Shown here: positions 42,000 through 51,559 of the stretch, piece after piece
Layout of the letters: each line of letters opens with the position of its first letter
How positions within the stretch are numbered: the first letter of the stretch is position 1
Source: Henriciella sp.
GTDB lineage: Bacteria; Pseudomonadota; Alphaproteobacteria; Caulobacterales; Hyphomonadaceae
DNA: 64,000 bases
Reading direction: 5' to 3'
Assembly (NCBI RefSeq): GCF_029937755.1
Contig: NZ_JAPYPG010000006.1
Location: forward strand, 207,185-271,184
Notes under the pieces: model-generated
What the model saw: only the letters and a program-made list of their open reading frames with translations
The model's database searches: none
What the model was told of the DNA's origin: nothing
Position numbers and translations under genes: made by a program

Positions 42000-43610
42000 A
42001 TGATAGACTGGAATCTCGGTGACATCCTCGACGCGATCGAGCCAGCCATGCCTCGCAACGCTCCGGCGCTAATACACGGCGACCGGATTATTACCTGGCC
42101 CGAAATGTCATCGCGCTCGAACAATATCGCACGCGCACTGCGTCAACGCGCAAAAAATGGTGCCAAGGTGGCCTTCTACATGCGCAACCGACCTGAATAT
42201 GGCGAGTTGATGGCGGCATGCTTCAAGGGTCGATTGACGCATGTGAACATCAATTATCGCTATCGGCCCGAAGAAGTATTTTACATCTTCGACGATTCCG
42301 ATAGCGAGGTGATCGTCTACAGCTCTGAATTTCGCGACTGTATTCTTGAGCTCAAGGACAGGCTGAAGAAGGTTCATACCTTCGTCGAAATTGGCGATCC
42401 TTCCGAAATAGCGCCTTTTGCACGTTCTTATGAAACATTGGCGGGTGAGGGAGACGGATCGGCGCTCGGTATCGAACGCTCACCTGACGATCTGCTCTTC
42501 ATCTATACCGGCGGCACAACTGGAATGCCGAAAGGCGTGATGTGGCGGCACGACGACATGCGTAAAGCCCAGCTTGACGCGCAGAAGCTACTTGGCACCG
42601 TACCGCAGACACTGGAAGAAAATGTTGCCCTGATCAAAAATGAGGGACCTGGCAGGCGTACTCTTTCCTCCTGCCCGCTGATGCATGGGACTGGTTTTAT
42701 TACCGCGATCGGTGCGCTGATGTCCGGCGGTGCAATTGTTACTCTCTCGGACCCGTCCTTTGATGCCGAAGAACTGTGGCAGACCGTCGATAAGCACAAG
42801 GTCGAGAGTATAGCAATTGTGGGGGACGCGTTTGCCAAGCCGATGCTTCGCACCCTCGATGAACATCCCGGGCGCTGGGATACCAAGAGTCTCGTGTCCA
42901 TCATCTCGTCCGGCGTGATGTGGAGCAAGGAGGTTAAAGCCGGTCTTTGCAGGCACATAACCCAGGTCGTCCTGATGGACAGTTTTGGGGCTTCTGAAGG
43001 CCTCGGCTACGGGCTGTCCATCACGACCGCACAGGGCGGCACGAACACTGCGAAATTCGGGATTGGCGAGTTTTGCGATGTCTTTGATGAGAACGATCAG
43101 AAAGTTGAACCGGGAAGCGGCGTACCCGGTTTTATCGCGCGCAAGGGAGCCATCCCCAAGGGATATTACAAAGATCCCGAAAAATCAGCCAAGACATTTC
43201 GCACAATTGATGGCGTGCGCTATTCAATACCGGGCGATTGGTGCCAGGTAGAGGCCGACGGAAGCCTGATCCTGCTAGGCCGCGGTAGCGTATGCATCAA
43301 CACTGCTGGCGAGAAGGTATACCCAGAAGAAGTCGAGGAAGTGCTCAAGACCCATCCTGCCATTGGTGATGCGCTGGTGGTAGGTGTTCCGAATGATAAA
43401 TGGGGTCAAGCCGTCACCGCCGTCGTCCACCTCAACCACGATGTTCCGTTCGAAGAGCAAGCCATCAAGGATCATGTACGCGGGCAGCTGGCAGGATACA
43501 AAACGCCGAAGGCCGTTCATCCGACGAAAACACCCCTGCGTGCATCCAACGGCAAGGCCGATTATGCAACCGCGAAAGCAATCGCGGAACGTCTGACGGT
43601 TGCAACGTGA
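42000..43610 (+). CDS. acyl-CoA synthetase (AMP-binding, FadD3/FadD19-like)
   Basis: 536 residues. Adenylation P-loop IYTGGTTGMPKG (168-179) continuing VMWRHDD, SFGASEGLG (A5), a C-terminal hinge GRGSVCINTAGEKVYPEEVE and catalytic Lys in SNGKADY. It activates a carboxylate as acyl-AMP then acyl-CoA. The ATG at 42000 was chosen for the AAAGGAAG site; an upstream frame to 41922 overlaps the dehydrogenase. FadD3/FadD19-like enzymes act on ring or side-chain carboxylates of steroids. Its stop overlaps the GTG of the monooxygenase gene. Confidence 0.9.
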   Translation: MIDWNLGDILDAIEPAMPRNAPALIHGDRIITWPEMSSRSNNIARALRQRAKNGAKVAFYMRNRPEYGELMAACFKGRLTHVNINYRYRPEEVFYIFDDSDSEVIVYSSEFRDCILELKDRLKKVHTFVEIGDPSEIAPFARSYETLAGEGDGSALGIERSPDDLLFIYTGGTTGMPKGVMWRHDDMRKAQLDAQKLLGTVPQTLEENVALIKNEGPGRRTLSSCPLMHGTGFITAIGALMSGGAIVTLSDPSFDAEELWQTVDKHKVESIAIVGDAFAKPMLRTLDEHPGRWDTKSLVSIISSGVMWSKEVKAGLCRHITQVVLMDSFGASEGLGYGLSITTAQGGTNTAKFGIGEFCDVFDENDQKVEPGSGVPGFIARKGAIPKGYYKDPEKSAKTFRTIDGVRYSIPGDWCQVEADGSLILLGRGSVCINTAGEKVYPEEVEEVLKTHPAIGDALVVGVPNDKWGQAVTAVVHLNHDVPFEEQAIKDHVRGQLAGYKTPKAVHPTKTPLRASNGKADYATAKAIAERLTVAT

Positions 43611-45244
43611 TTAATCAGGCTTCTCGCCATTACGACGCTATAATTGTCGGCGCGGGTTTCAGTGGAATCTATCTGCTCCACAAGTTGCGTGACGCTGGAT
43701 TCAACGTGCTTCTTGTGGATGCTGCGTCGCAGCCAGGGGGCATCTGGTACTGGAATTGTTATCCCGGTGCACGTGTTGATTCGCAGGTCCCGCTCTACGA
43801 GTTTTCGATAGATGAAGTGTGGAAGTCATGGACCTGGAGCGAGCGATTTCCAGGCTGGGAAGAGCTCAGAGCGTACTTCCGGCATGTTTGCGATACGCTA
43901 GACCTTTGGCCAATGATGCGCATGGGGACGAGAGTCAAAAGCGCGCATTTTGAGAAGGAAGCGAAGCGGTGGCGTTTGCATCTCGACGATGATGTAATCA
44001 TTTCGACACAGTTTCTGCTGCCAGCCCTTGGTTTCGCCTCAAAGCCGTATCTTCCTGATTTCCCGGGCCTCGAAGATTTCAAAGGCCAGTGGTTTCACAC
44101 AGCACGCTGGCCGCAAGAGGGAATCGACCTCGCCGACCGTAGGGTTGCCTTGATCGGCACCGGTGCAAGTGGCGTACAGGTCGCGCAAGAAGCGGCCAAA
44201 TCAGCGAAAAAACTGACTCTGTATCAAAGAACCCCAATTCTGGCCCTGCCGATGAGGCAAGAAAAGCTGTCCGAGATAAATCAGGAACGGGAAAAACAGG
44301 GCTATTCCGCGATCTTCGAAAAACGTCGGCAGACGAGCGGTGGGTTTGAATGCCAATCGCTAGAGGTTTCAGCCCTTGAAGTATACAAAAAAGAGCGCGA
44401 TGCGCACTTCGAATATTTATGGCAGCGGGGCGGCCTGAGGTTCTGGTATCACAATTTTGCCGACCTGCTTTCCAACCGTGAAGCAAACCGCCACGCCTAC
44501 AATTTCTGGCGCGACAAGGTTCGTGCGAGAATCGCGGATCCCGACCTTGCCGAGCGGCTCGCGCCCGCCGATCCGCCCCATCCGTTCGGCACGAAGAGAC
44601 CTTCGCTTGAGCAGGGATACTATGAAATTTTCGCGCAGGATAACGTTGCGTTGATCGATCTGAGATCAACGCCGATCCTCCGGGTCAAGCCGCATGCGAT
44701 CGAGACTGTGGACGGCGAGATGGAATGCGACCTCATAGTCTTCGCTACCGGCTTCGATGCCGGGCGTGGAGGGCTGAGCGACATGAATATCACCGGAGCG
44801 AACGGATTATCCCTTTCGCAAGCATGGAAAGACGGGTTGCGCGCGTATTTGGGCATGGCCGTGTCGGGATTTCCCAACATGCTGTTTTCTTATGGCCCCC
44901 TTAGCCCGTCGGGTTTTTCAAATGGCCCTTCAAGCGCAGAGGTCCAGGGCGATTGGATCTGCGACTTCCTGGTCTGGATGCGGAACAACGAACAGGACCT
45001 TTTCGAAGCCGATCCGGCCGCTGAAGCAGGATGGACAGAAATAGTTGCTCAGGCCGGCGAGATGACATTGTTTCCCGAAGCGGACTCTTGGTACATGAGT
45101 GCGAACATTCCAGACAACAAGCGTCAACTTATTAACTTTCCGAGCCTGTCGATTTACGCCGCGCTTTGCGACGATGTCGCAGAGAAAGGCTATCACGGTC
45201 TCGCTGTTGAAAATATCTCAACCAAGGAGACGACAACTGAATGA
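43607..45244 (+). CDS. Baeyer-Villiger monooxygenase
   Basis: 545 residues from GTG 43607 (GTGA overlap). FAD motif GAGFSG (15-20), BVMO fingerprint FKGQWFHTARWP (158-169), NADPH motif GTGASG (184-189), and the ATG-like motif FATGFDAG. It inserts oxygen next to a ketone, giving an ester or lactone. The following gene encodes an alpha/beta hydrolase that can open the product, a common pairing. The ribosome site is weak, so it probably relies on coupling to the synthetase. Confidence 0.92.
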   Translation: MINQASRHYDAIIVGAGFSGIYLLHKLRDAGFNVLLVDAASQPGGIWYWNCYPGARVDSQVPLYEFSIDEVWKSWTWSERFPGWEELRAYFRHVCDTLDLWPMMRMGTRVKSAHFEKEAKRWRLHLDDDVIISTQFLLPALGFASKPYLPDFPGLEDFKGQWFHTARWPQEGIDLADRRVALIGTGASGVQVAQEAAKSAKKLTLYQRTPILALPMRQEKLSEINQEREKQGYSAIFEKRRQTSGGFECQSLEVSALEVYKKERDAHFEYLWQRGGLRFWYHNFADLLSNREANRHAYNFWRDKVRARIADPDLAERLAPADPPHPFGTKRPSLEQGYYEIFAQDNVALIDLRSTPILRVKPHAIETVDGEMECDLIVFATGFDAGRGGLSDMNITGANGLSLSQAWKDGLRAYLGMAVSGFPNMLFSYGPLSPSGFSNGPSSAEVQGDWICDFLVWMRNNEQDLFEADPAAEAGWTEIVAQAGEMTLFPEADSWYMSANIPDNKRQLINFPSLSIYAALCDDVAEKGYHGLAVENISTKETTTE

Positions 45245-46212
45245 ACGTACTGACCAACATCGAAGATCTTTCCGGGGACATCGATCCCGTCTGGGCAGGC
45301 GACGGATCTCATCTGCCGAAATGGTTTGTGTCGGCCCTGAAGGTGCCACGCGAAGAGGGCTATGTTGAGATCAACGGTGCCAGAGCGCATTACTTCCGTT
45401 GGGGCGACAGGCGCAAACCGAAACTGCTTATGACGCATGGTTTCCTCGCACACGCCCGCTGCTTTGCCTTCATAGCTCCGTTTCTTGCGGAGGACCACGA
45501 TGTGGTGGCGTTCGATCTTGCAGGAATGGGCGACAGCGAGATGCGCGGGGAGGTCGATCCGACGGCCAGAGGACGTGAGTTCAGTGAAATCGCGGAGGCG
45601 CTCGATATGTTCGTGGATGGGCACAAACCCACCCTGATCGCGCACAGTTTTGGTTCCGGCGCGGCACTGACGGCCGTCACCCAGTCGCCCGATGCATTCT
45701 CCGGCGCTGTAATTTGCGATCTGATGATCATGCGGCCTGAGCTGATGGAGCAATACTGGAATCGTCGACGCGCAAGCCCTGGATCGGGTAATCCAGACAA
45801 GCCCAACAAACGCTATCCCAGTTATGAAGCCGCGCGCAAAAGATACATCCTTTCCCCGCCCCAGCCGGTTGGCGAGCCCTTCCTCGCGGACTACATGGCG
45901 TATCATTCCCTGCGGCGCGACGGGGAAGACTGGACATGGAAGTTTTCACCCGAGGTATTCCGGCAGAGCAATAAGCCAGATGAGTGGCTGAAAATGGGCG
46001 AGAGACTGGTGAAAGCGCCGGGCCGCAAAGCCATTGTACACGGTGCTAAAAGCCAACTATTTACCCAGGACTCGGGCGAATACATCCGCGAGTTAGGTGG
46101 GGACGATATTCCGATAATTGCCGTACCCGAAGCTCGCCACCATTTGATGCTCGACCAGCCATTAGCTTTTCTAACGGCACTCAGGAGTATTCTTTCCGTT
46201 TGGGGGAAATAA
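45241..46212 (+). CDS. alpha/beta hydrolase (ester or lactone hydrolase)
   Basis: 323 residues. Oxyanion loop MTHGFLAHARCF, nucleophile elbow AHSFGSG (Ser136), an Asp after strand 6-7 and His in PEARHHLMLD. Overlaps the BVMO stop by four bases. It probably hydrolyses the ester or lactone made by the BVMO (inference from the pairing). Last gene of the run that starts at 35986; the 244 bases after it to 46456 contain no gene I can see. Confidence 0.87.
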   Translation: MNVLTNIEDLSGDIDPVWAGDGSHLPKWFVSALKVPREEGYVEINGARAHYFRWGDRRKPKLLMTHGFLAHARCFAFIAPFLAEDHDVVAFDLAGMGDSEMRGEVDPTARGREFSEIAEALDMFVDGHKPTLIAHSFGSGAALTAVTQSPDAFSGAVICDLMIMRPELMEQYWNRRRASPGSGNPDKPNKRYPSYEAARKRYILSPPQPVGEPFLADYMAYHSLRRDGEDWTWKFSPEVFRQSNKPDEWLKMGERLVKAPGRKAIVHGAKSQLFTQDSGEYIRELGGDDIPIIAVPEARHHLMLDQPLAFLTALRSILSVWGK

Positions 46213-46456
46213 ACGTACTACGTTTATGGGTTTTCAGTCATGCGTCCCAGGCGAACAATGAAACTTAATAGTTTGAAGAGCCGATCCTATTCCTTTGGGC
46301 TATCGACCTGTGCCCCATTTTCTCTTGCATTTTGACCGGATCAACTGAAAAGCCAATGCTTTGAGGTTTATCTGTTGATGATGAAAAGTGGACGAATGAG
46401 GCATTGCTGATTCACAGAACAACGAATAATCGGTAACCTGAACGAGCATGCTGCAG

Positions 46457-46610
46457 GGCATTGTTAGAGGAACCGGCGCTTTACCGGTGTTTGATTTCTA
46501 GGTTGAATGACCAACTCGTCTTTTCGCTACTGCGAGATATCACCAGAAATCATCTAGCTTGCGGTGATGATGTGCTTGCGCTTGCCACTCTTCGCTAAAG
46601 GTTGATTTAG
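46457..46610 (+). mobile_element. IS6-family left-end remnant
   Basis: GGCATTGTTAGAGGAACCGG at 46457 matches the left end of the intact copy at 63153. From 46507 the frame reads MTNSSFRYCEISPEII, then a stop, then LAVMMCLRLP, the decayed transposase N-terminus. It divides the catabolic operon from the hydrolase/thioesterase module. From 46611 to 46677 nothing else is seen. Confidence 0.88.
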
Positions 46611-46677
46611 CCTGCGAGTGATACTTCAAAGGTCCATCACGGTTTACTTGATCGTAAGAATGCATATAATCGGCTAT

Positions 46678-46692
46678 CTTATAATATATAAG
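46678..46692 (+). promoter_or_regulatory. palindromic candidate operator
   Basis: Perfect palindrome CTTATA-ATA-TATAAG, 13 bases before the hydrolase ATG at 46705. A MarR-type site is plausible because the paralogous hydrolase at 62343 also has an A/T palindrome at its start and a MarR gene beside it. Confidence 0.45.
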
Positions 46693-46704
46693 TAAGAGTA
46701 CGGC

Positions 46705-47588
46705 ATGAAAAACTATGATGCTTCTGATCGAAGAATCTCAGGAAACGGTCTGACATTAGCTTGCTCGGTGTATGGTCAAGAAGTAGCGCCGGTCGTAAAC
46801 TTCGCTCACGGGGGTGGCCAGACTCGACATGCTTGGAAAGATGCAGCCAAGTCGCTCGGTGAGCAAGGCTATCATTCTGTCGCTCTAGACCTCCGCGGAC
46901 ATGGCGATGGCGATTGGGCTTTGGATGGCGACTATTCCTTAAGGCTTTCGGTAGCGACCTGATTGCAGTGGCCGCAGAATTCGAATGTGAGCGCTGTGCG
47001 CCGCACATTGTCGGTGCGTCGCTCGGTGGGCTCGGCGCGGTCATTGCGGCTGGAACCTTGAAACCCGGAGTTTTTTCCTCGGTGACTCTAGTCGATATCA
47101 CCCCTAATTTGGAAGAAAGCGGTGTCACAAAGATTGTCGGCTTTATGGGCGAGCACAGCAAAGATGGTTTTTCATCGCTCAATGAGGCTGCAGATGTCAT
47201 CGCTAAATACTTGCCACATCGACGCCGGCCTAAAGACCTTGAAGGCTTGCGGAAAAACCTTCGGCTAGGCCAGGACGGCCGCTGGCGTTGGCGTTGGCAC
47301 TGGGATCCAGCTTTCATTCAAGACGTTGTGAGGCGATCTGCGGTTGAGCGGGTCGGCGACCTCGAGCAATCGGTTCGAAACATAAAAGCCCCAATTCATT
47401 TGGTGCGAGGCCGCATGAGTGAACTCGTCTCCGATGCCTCGGTCGAAGCTTTTAAAGCCTTGGCACCCGACGCCCACTTTACGGACGTCGCTGATGCGCG
47501 GCACATGGTAGCTGGCGACAAGAATGATGTGTTCACCGCGGCTGTCAGTGATTTTCTACGGAAGCATTCAGAAGGGATTGACGCATGA
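46705..47588 (+). pseudogene. alpha/beta hydrolase, frameshifted
   Basis: Close paralogue of the intact gene at 61465-62343. The first frame reads to GDGDWALDGDYSL near 46941, then shifts; the second frame continues KAFGSDLIAVAAEF to the end ASVEAFKALAPDAHFTDVAD, HMVAGDKNDVF. The intact copy reads DYSLEAFGRDL across this point, so one base has been lost. Ser of HIVGASLGGLGA and the His of ARHMVAGD lie in the second frame. Its end overlaps the thioesterase start by four bases. A sequencing error is the alternative. Confidence 0.82.
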
Positions 47589-48007
47589 ACGCGACCTTGC
47601 CTGATCGCGCCTTTGTTCAGGAGGCATTAGAAGCGGCACCGTTTCACCGCTGGCTCGGACTCAGTGTGACCGAAACGGGCGCAGATGAAATTAAACTGTT
47701 AATGCCCTGGCGAGACGAACTTGTGTCGAACCCGAAGGTGCAGTCCGCACATGGCGGCGTGCTCGCCGCGCTGATCGACCTGACGGGATTTTATGCGTTG
47801 CTTGCGACTGGAAACATGCCTGTGGCAACGGCAGACCTGCGTGTTGATTATCATAAAATTGCAACGCCCGGCGCGCTTACAATTGTCGGGAAAGTGATTC
47901 GACTTGGCACCACTTTGTCCGTGGCGGAGGCCAGTGTTTTTAACAGCACAGGTGGTTTGCTGTCGAGCGGCAGGGGTGCTTATCGCATGCTTAGGGCGCC
48001 ATCGTGA
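47585..48007 (+). CDS. PaaI/YbgC-type hotdog thioesterase
   Basis: 140 residues, hotdog fold with the catalytic/CoA segment SAHGGVLAALIDLTGFYAL and VATADLRVDYHKIATPGALT. It hydrolyses acyl-CoA or aryl-CoA, perhaps relieving blocked intermediates. About 85-90 per cent alike by eye to the copy at 61046-61468; both follow an alpha/beta hydrolase with an ATGA overlap. Intact, although the upstream hydrolase is broken. Confidence 0.9.
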   Translation: MNATLPDRAFVQEALEAAPFHRWLGLSVTETGADEIKLLMPWRDELVSNPKVQSAHGGVLAALIDLTGFYALLATGNMPVATADLRVDYHKIATPGALTIVGKVIRLGTTLSVAEASVFNSTGGLLSSGRGAYRMLRAPS

Positions 48008-48214
48008 GTAAGGATGCGCCATCCGCGCCCTTATTTTTCTTTTAGCGTCCGGCGCCAATCCCCTTGAGAGAATAGACGCCTCTATCGACCGATGAGATGT
48101 CCGAAATCTGCGCTGGTGCTTATGGGTTCAAACCACTCAAGACCACCGCATTAAAGTGGCCCTCTAGAGGACGCTTTCCGAGAGCCCCTTTTGGTGTTGC
48201 CGACAACCGCTTAC

Positions 48215-48238
48215 ATATTGTATGGAGGCATACAATAT
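48215..48238 (+). promoter_or_regulatory. 24-bp perfect palindromic operator candidate
   Basis: Arms ATATTGTATG and CATACAATAT, each ten bases and perfectly complementary, separated by GAGG, lying 16 bases before the ATG of the 48254 gene. Size and A/T character suit a MarR- or TetR-type dimer. The regulator gene is not adjacent; the MarR genes at 51667 and 62421 are candidates. Confidence 0.55.
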
Positions 48239-48253
48239 TGTAGAGGCTCTCGA

Positions 48254-48694
48254 ATGTCTAAACTGACCGAGTTTGAGAAAGCTGCCGTGCCAGGCGTAAT
48301 GCGGCGTAGGGACATTCAAGTAATATTTGTTGACGCTGTATATGAAGACGGACTGATTATGTCGGCTCTTTCGGCATATGGAATTCCTTATCTTGAAGTC
48401 CATGACGAGGCTGGCGAATTCGCCATCGCGCCGACCCTTGATAGCATTCTGAATGATAAGCAGACTGTTTGGGAGACGAGCCGTAGGCAAATTCTGATAA
48501 AGGGCAACGTCTCAAGCTTGGGAGTGTCTCATCTTTGTCTTCGTACTCTGAGTTTAGGGTTTGAAGCATTTTTCTGCCCGACTGAATTCGATGAGAGCCA
48601 ATTAAATTCATTGATTTTACAAAGACTATTGCGGGCAGGTGTTATGCCGGTTCCACTCGAACATCTTTTATCGGAACTTATCGCCGAGCTATGA
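48254..48694 (+). CDS. hypothetical protein, possible isochorismatase-fold
   Basis: 146 residues from ATG 48254 (MSKLTEFEKAAVPGVMRRRD). Low GC. IQVIFVDAVYEDGLIMSALS, QILIKGNVSSLGVSHLCLRT and LSLGFEAFFCPTEFDES resemble in outline an isochorismatase-like cysteine hydrolase (Cys in SHLC at the expected place after a GV turn), but the Asp and Lys of the triad are not secure. The palindromic operator candidate just upstream suggests tight regulation. Function not assigned. Confidence 0.5.
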   Translation: MSKLTEFEKAAVPGVMRRRDIQVIFVDAVYEDGLIMSALSAYGIPYLEVHDEAGEFAIAPTLDSILNDKQTVWETSRRQILIKGNVSSLGVSHLCLRTLSLGFEAFFCPTEFDESQLNSLILQRLLRAGVMPVPLEHLLSELIAEL

Positions 48695-48985
48695 CTGTGT
48701 TCAGTTCTGAGTTGTCAAATGTCGAATGCGGCGTCTAAGGGGCGCGCACAAGCTGCCATGCCACACTCGTGTTCGGCTAAGTTCGCCGTCATTTGTTATT
48801 CCGCGATTCTGCTCTTGCGCACTGTCTCGCTCCATATCGACAGACTTCTAAATCAAATGCGGCACCAATCGGAGTCGGGGTCACCGGCACAACTACTGGT
48901 CGCGCGCCCAATTTTTTGACCTGCGACCATTGGGCCCAACGAAAATACAAAAGTTCTCTTCTAAATAAGTAAGGAGGCATATAGT

Positions 48986-49027
48986 ATGGCGCAAACAAAA
49001 GGGAGAGAGATAATTGCCATATCTTAA
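48986..49027 (+). CDS. short upstream ORF overlapping TonB receptor start
   Basis: ATG with an ideal AAGGAGG eight bases upstream opens 13 codons (MAQTKGREIIAIS) and stops 11 bases inside the receptor gene, in another frame. The receptor begins with TTG at 49014. It may be a leader peptide coupling translation, or mark a frameshift in the original start. The stretch 48695-48985 before it shows no gene. Confidence 0.4.
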   Translation: MAQTKGREIIAIS

Positions 49028-51473
49028 TCGACTGTCGAAGGTCACCGCGTCTGTATCCGGGGCAGTATTGCTGCTGGCCGCAGGTGCGCATGCCCAAGCG
49101 GAAGTGAACGAGCAGAACGTTGCGGTCTCAGCAAACAGCGAACCGACCATTCGTCGCCTTGGTGCTGTAACTGTCACAGCGCAAAAGCGCGAGCAAAGCC
49201 TACAAGATGTGCCGATCGTCGTGACGGCTTTGTCCGGTGAACTACTGAATGATGCCGGTGTTCAGGACATTAAGGATTTGACGGTAGTGACCCCTGGTCT
49301 TCTCGTGACGTCTTCGTCGAAGCAGGCCAATACCACCGCTCGGATCCGTGGCATTGGTACGGTTGGTGACAATCCAGGTCTAGAGAGCTCTGTGGGCGTT
49401 GTTGTCGACGGTGTTCCACGTGCCAGGAATGGTGTTTCCTTTGGGGATCTTGGAGAAATCGAGCGCATCGAAGTCCTTAAAGGACCGCAAGGAACCTTGT
49501 TTGGTAAATCGACCTCTGCGGGCGTTATCAACGTTGTTACAAAGAAGCCCTCCAATGAGTTTGGATCCATCTGGGAAGTTGGAATCGGCAATGAAGGCTT
49601 TCTCCGCACGTCCGGAGAAGTTACGGGTCCTTTGTCTGATGCAGTGAGCGGTCGTCTTTACGGGGTCTACGAGGAGCGCGACGGGCTTCTTGATGTGAAA
49701 ACGGGCAATGGTCCGCGCACCGCAGATGAAACAAGTCAATATGACTTCTACTCCTTCAGGGGGCAGCTTCTTTTCGAACCTTCCAGTGACCTCGAAATCC
49801 TTCTTTCGGCCGACTATACCGACCGGGAAGAGGACTGTTGCATGGGGGACTATATAGCGGTGGACCCAGCGCGTGGTCCGCTAATCACCCTGCTGGCAGG
49901 CGGCGACGGTGCATCCGCCTTCCCTGTCGATCCGTATGATCGAGTTGCCTTTGCAAATCGTGACGCCACGCAGACGACCGAAGATTGGGGCGTGTCGGCC
50001 GACATTTCGTGGCAAAGCGATGTCGGTGAACTAACCTCGATCACATCATATCGCGACTGGGACAATGGTTCCGGACAAGACATGGACTTCAGCGCCGCTG
50101 ACATCTGGTTCCGCGATTCTGACGAAACCACTGATGCTTTTGCTACGTTCAGCCAGGAAATCCGTCTCGCAGGCGCGACGGACAAACTGGACTGGCTAGT
50201 TGGGGCCTACTACGCTAACGAAACGCTTGACCGCACCGATTTCATCAATTTCGGCAATGATTATTTCTTCTACTTTCAGCAATTGCTGCTCGGTGCGAGC
50301 GGTGGGGCGTTTAACCTCGCTGCGCTACCCGGCTCCATCTACACAGGTGAGACCAAAGCGACAGAGGATATTTTTAAGCAGGAAGCTGATACGTATGCCA
50401 TTTTTACCAACAATACGTTTAGCTTCACTGACCAGTTCGATCTTACCGTTGGTCTTCGTTATACGATCGATGAGAAGACGTTGAACTCTGATTTCGATGG
50501 AAATGAAGGCAGTTGCTCCACCGCCCTGGCTGTTTTTGGAGCGGCAAATGGTTTAACCCCAACTCTTTGTCTGCCTTGGGTAAACGACAACTTCGTCGGT
50601 GTTAGTTCCACTCAAGATCGTTCAGACGAGGATCTTTCCGGTACAGTAAAGGGCTCATACCGCTTCAGTGAAAATCTGATGTCCTACGCATCTTACTCCC
50701 GTGGTTACAAGGCCGGGGGCTTCAATTTGGATCGCAGTCAGTTCGGACCCGCAGATCCCGCGCCCTTCCAGCCTAACCTTGACACCGGCTTTGATCCTGA
50801 AACCGTGGATGCCTACGAGGTCGGCTTCAAGAGCAATAACGCTGCAAATAGTTTGTTCTTCAACGGTGCCATTTTCTATCAGGAATATAATGATTTTCAG
50901 TTAAACACCTTCACCGGAACGAGCTTTATCGTGACATCCGTTCCCGCCGTGATTTCAAAGGGTGCAGAGTTCGATTTCCGATATCTGCCTGAAAAGCTTG
51001 AAGGGCTGACACTTCAGGGGGGGCTCGTTTATGCTGAAACGCAGTACGACGATTTTGAAGCAGTGGACTTTTTTGCGCCGCCGCGTTTGCCAGGAAGCAC
51101 GATTTCATTTGCGCCCCGCTGGTCAGGTACGTTGGCAGTTACATATGAGACCTCTTTTGTCCGCGACTGGGATACGAGATTCAATGTCTCGAGCCGGTAC
51201 ACTTCACGGTATAATACAGGCTCGAACCTCGATCCGCTCAAGGAAGTTGACGACTTGGTCGTGGTCAACGCGAGAATGGGGTTTTATAGCGACAACTCAC
51301 CGTTTGAGCTGGAGATTTGGGCGCAGAACCTGTTCGATGAAGACTATTATGAGCTAGCCTTTGATACGCCCCTCCAGGGTACCGCGGCTACCCAAACGTC
51401 ACCGGGTACCGCTGTTGGTGCTTTCCTGGCACCGCCCCTTACCTTCGGTGCAACCGCCCGTCTGCGGTTCTAA
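49014..51473 (+). CDS. TonB-dependent outer-membrane receptor
   Basis: 819 residues. Signal peptide ending GAHAQ, TonB-box-like VTVTAQKREQSLQDVPI, plug domain with RIRGIGTVGDNPGLESSVGV and IEVLKGPQGTLFGKSTSAGV, then a 22-strand barrel ending in FGATARLRF with terminal Phe. It has no N-terminal signalling domain. This is the large proteobacterial family that imports hydrophobic or carbohydrate substrates. TTG start with GGGAGAG before it. Probably imports the substrate of the neighbouring catabolic genes. Confidence 0.92.
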   Translation: MPYLNRLSKVTASVSGAVLLLAAGAHAQAEVNEQNVAVSANSEPTIRRLGAVTVTAQKREQSLQDVPIVVTALSGELLNDAGVQDIKDLTVVTPGLLVTSSSKQANTTARIRGIGTVGDNPGLESSVGVVVDGVPRARNGVSFGDLGEIERIEVLKGPQGTLFGKSTSAGVINVVTKKPSNEFGSIWEVGIGNEGFLRTSGEVTGPLSDAVSGRLYGVYEERDGLLDVKTGNGPRTADETSQYDFYSFRGQLLFEPSSDLEILLSADYTDREEDCCMGDYIAVDPARGPLITLLAGGDGASAFPVDPYDRVAFANRDATQTTEDWGVSADISWQSDVGELTSITSYRDWDNGSGQDMDFSAADIWFRDSDETTDAFATFSQEIRLAGATDKLDWLVGAYYANETLDRTDFINFGNDYFFYFQQLLLGASGGAFNLAALPGSIYTGETKATEDIFKQEADTYAIFTNNTFSFTDQFDLTVGLRYTIDEKTLNSDFDGNEGSCSTALAVFGAANGLTPTLCLPWVNDNFVGVSSTQDRSDEDLSGTVKGSYRFSENLMSYASYSRGYKAGGFNLDRSQFGPADPAPFQPNLDTGFDPETVDAYEVGFKSNNAANSLFFNGAIFYQEYNDFQLNTFTGTSFIVTSVPAVISKGAEFDFRYLPEKLEGLTLQGGLVYAETQYDDFEAVDFFAPPRLPGSTISFAPRWSGTLAVTYETSFVRDWDTRFNVSSRYTSRYNTGSNLDPLKEVDDLVVVNARMGFYSDNSPFELEIWAQNLFDEDYYELAFDTPLQGTAATQTSPGTAVGAFLAPPLTFGATARLRF

Positions 51474-51520
51474 TCTCAGTATCTTAGACATTAATGCTCT
51501 GCTCTTCAAATAACTGAGGG

Positions 51521-51543
51521 AGCCGAGGGGCTCAGGTCACTGA
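51521..51543 (-). repeat. 23-bp repeat, inverted copy of 55596-55618
   Basis: AGCCGAGGGGCTCAGGTCAC followed by TGA is the exact reverse complement of 55596-55618. It lies 48 bases after the first TonB receptor; its partner lies 67 bases after the second. The core GAGCC-GAGG-GGCTC can itself form a hairpin. Confidence 0.85.
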
Positions 51544-51559
51544 TATTGGAAATATTCGC

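Noticed and set aside
46705..47588. Programmed frameshift in the left hydrolase
   Set aside because: The site TCCTTAAGG is not a slippery heptamer and the intact paralogue reads through without a shift, so loss of one base is the simpler explanation.
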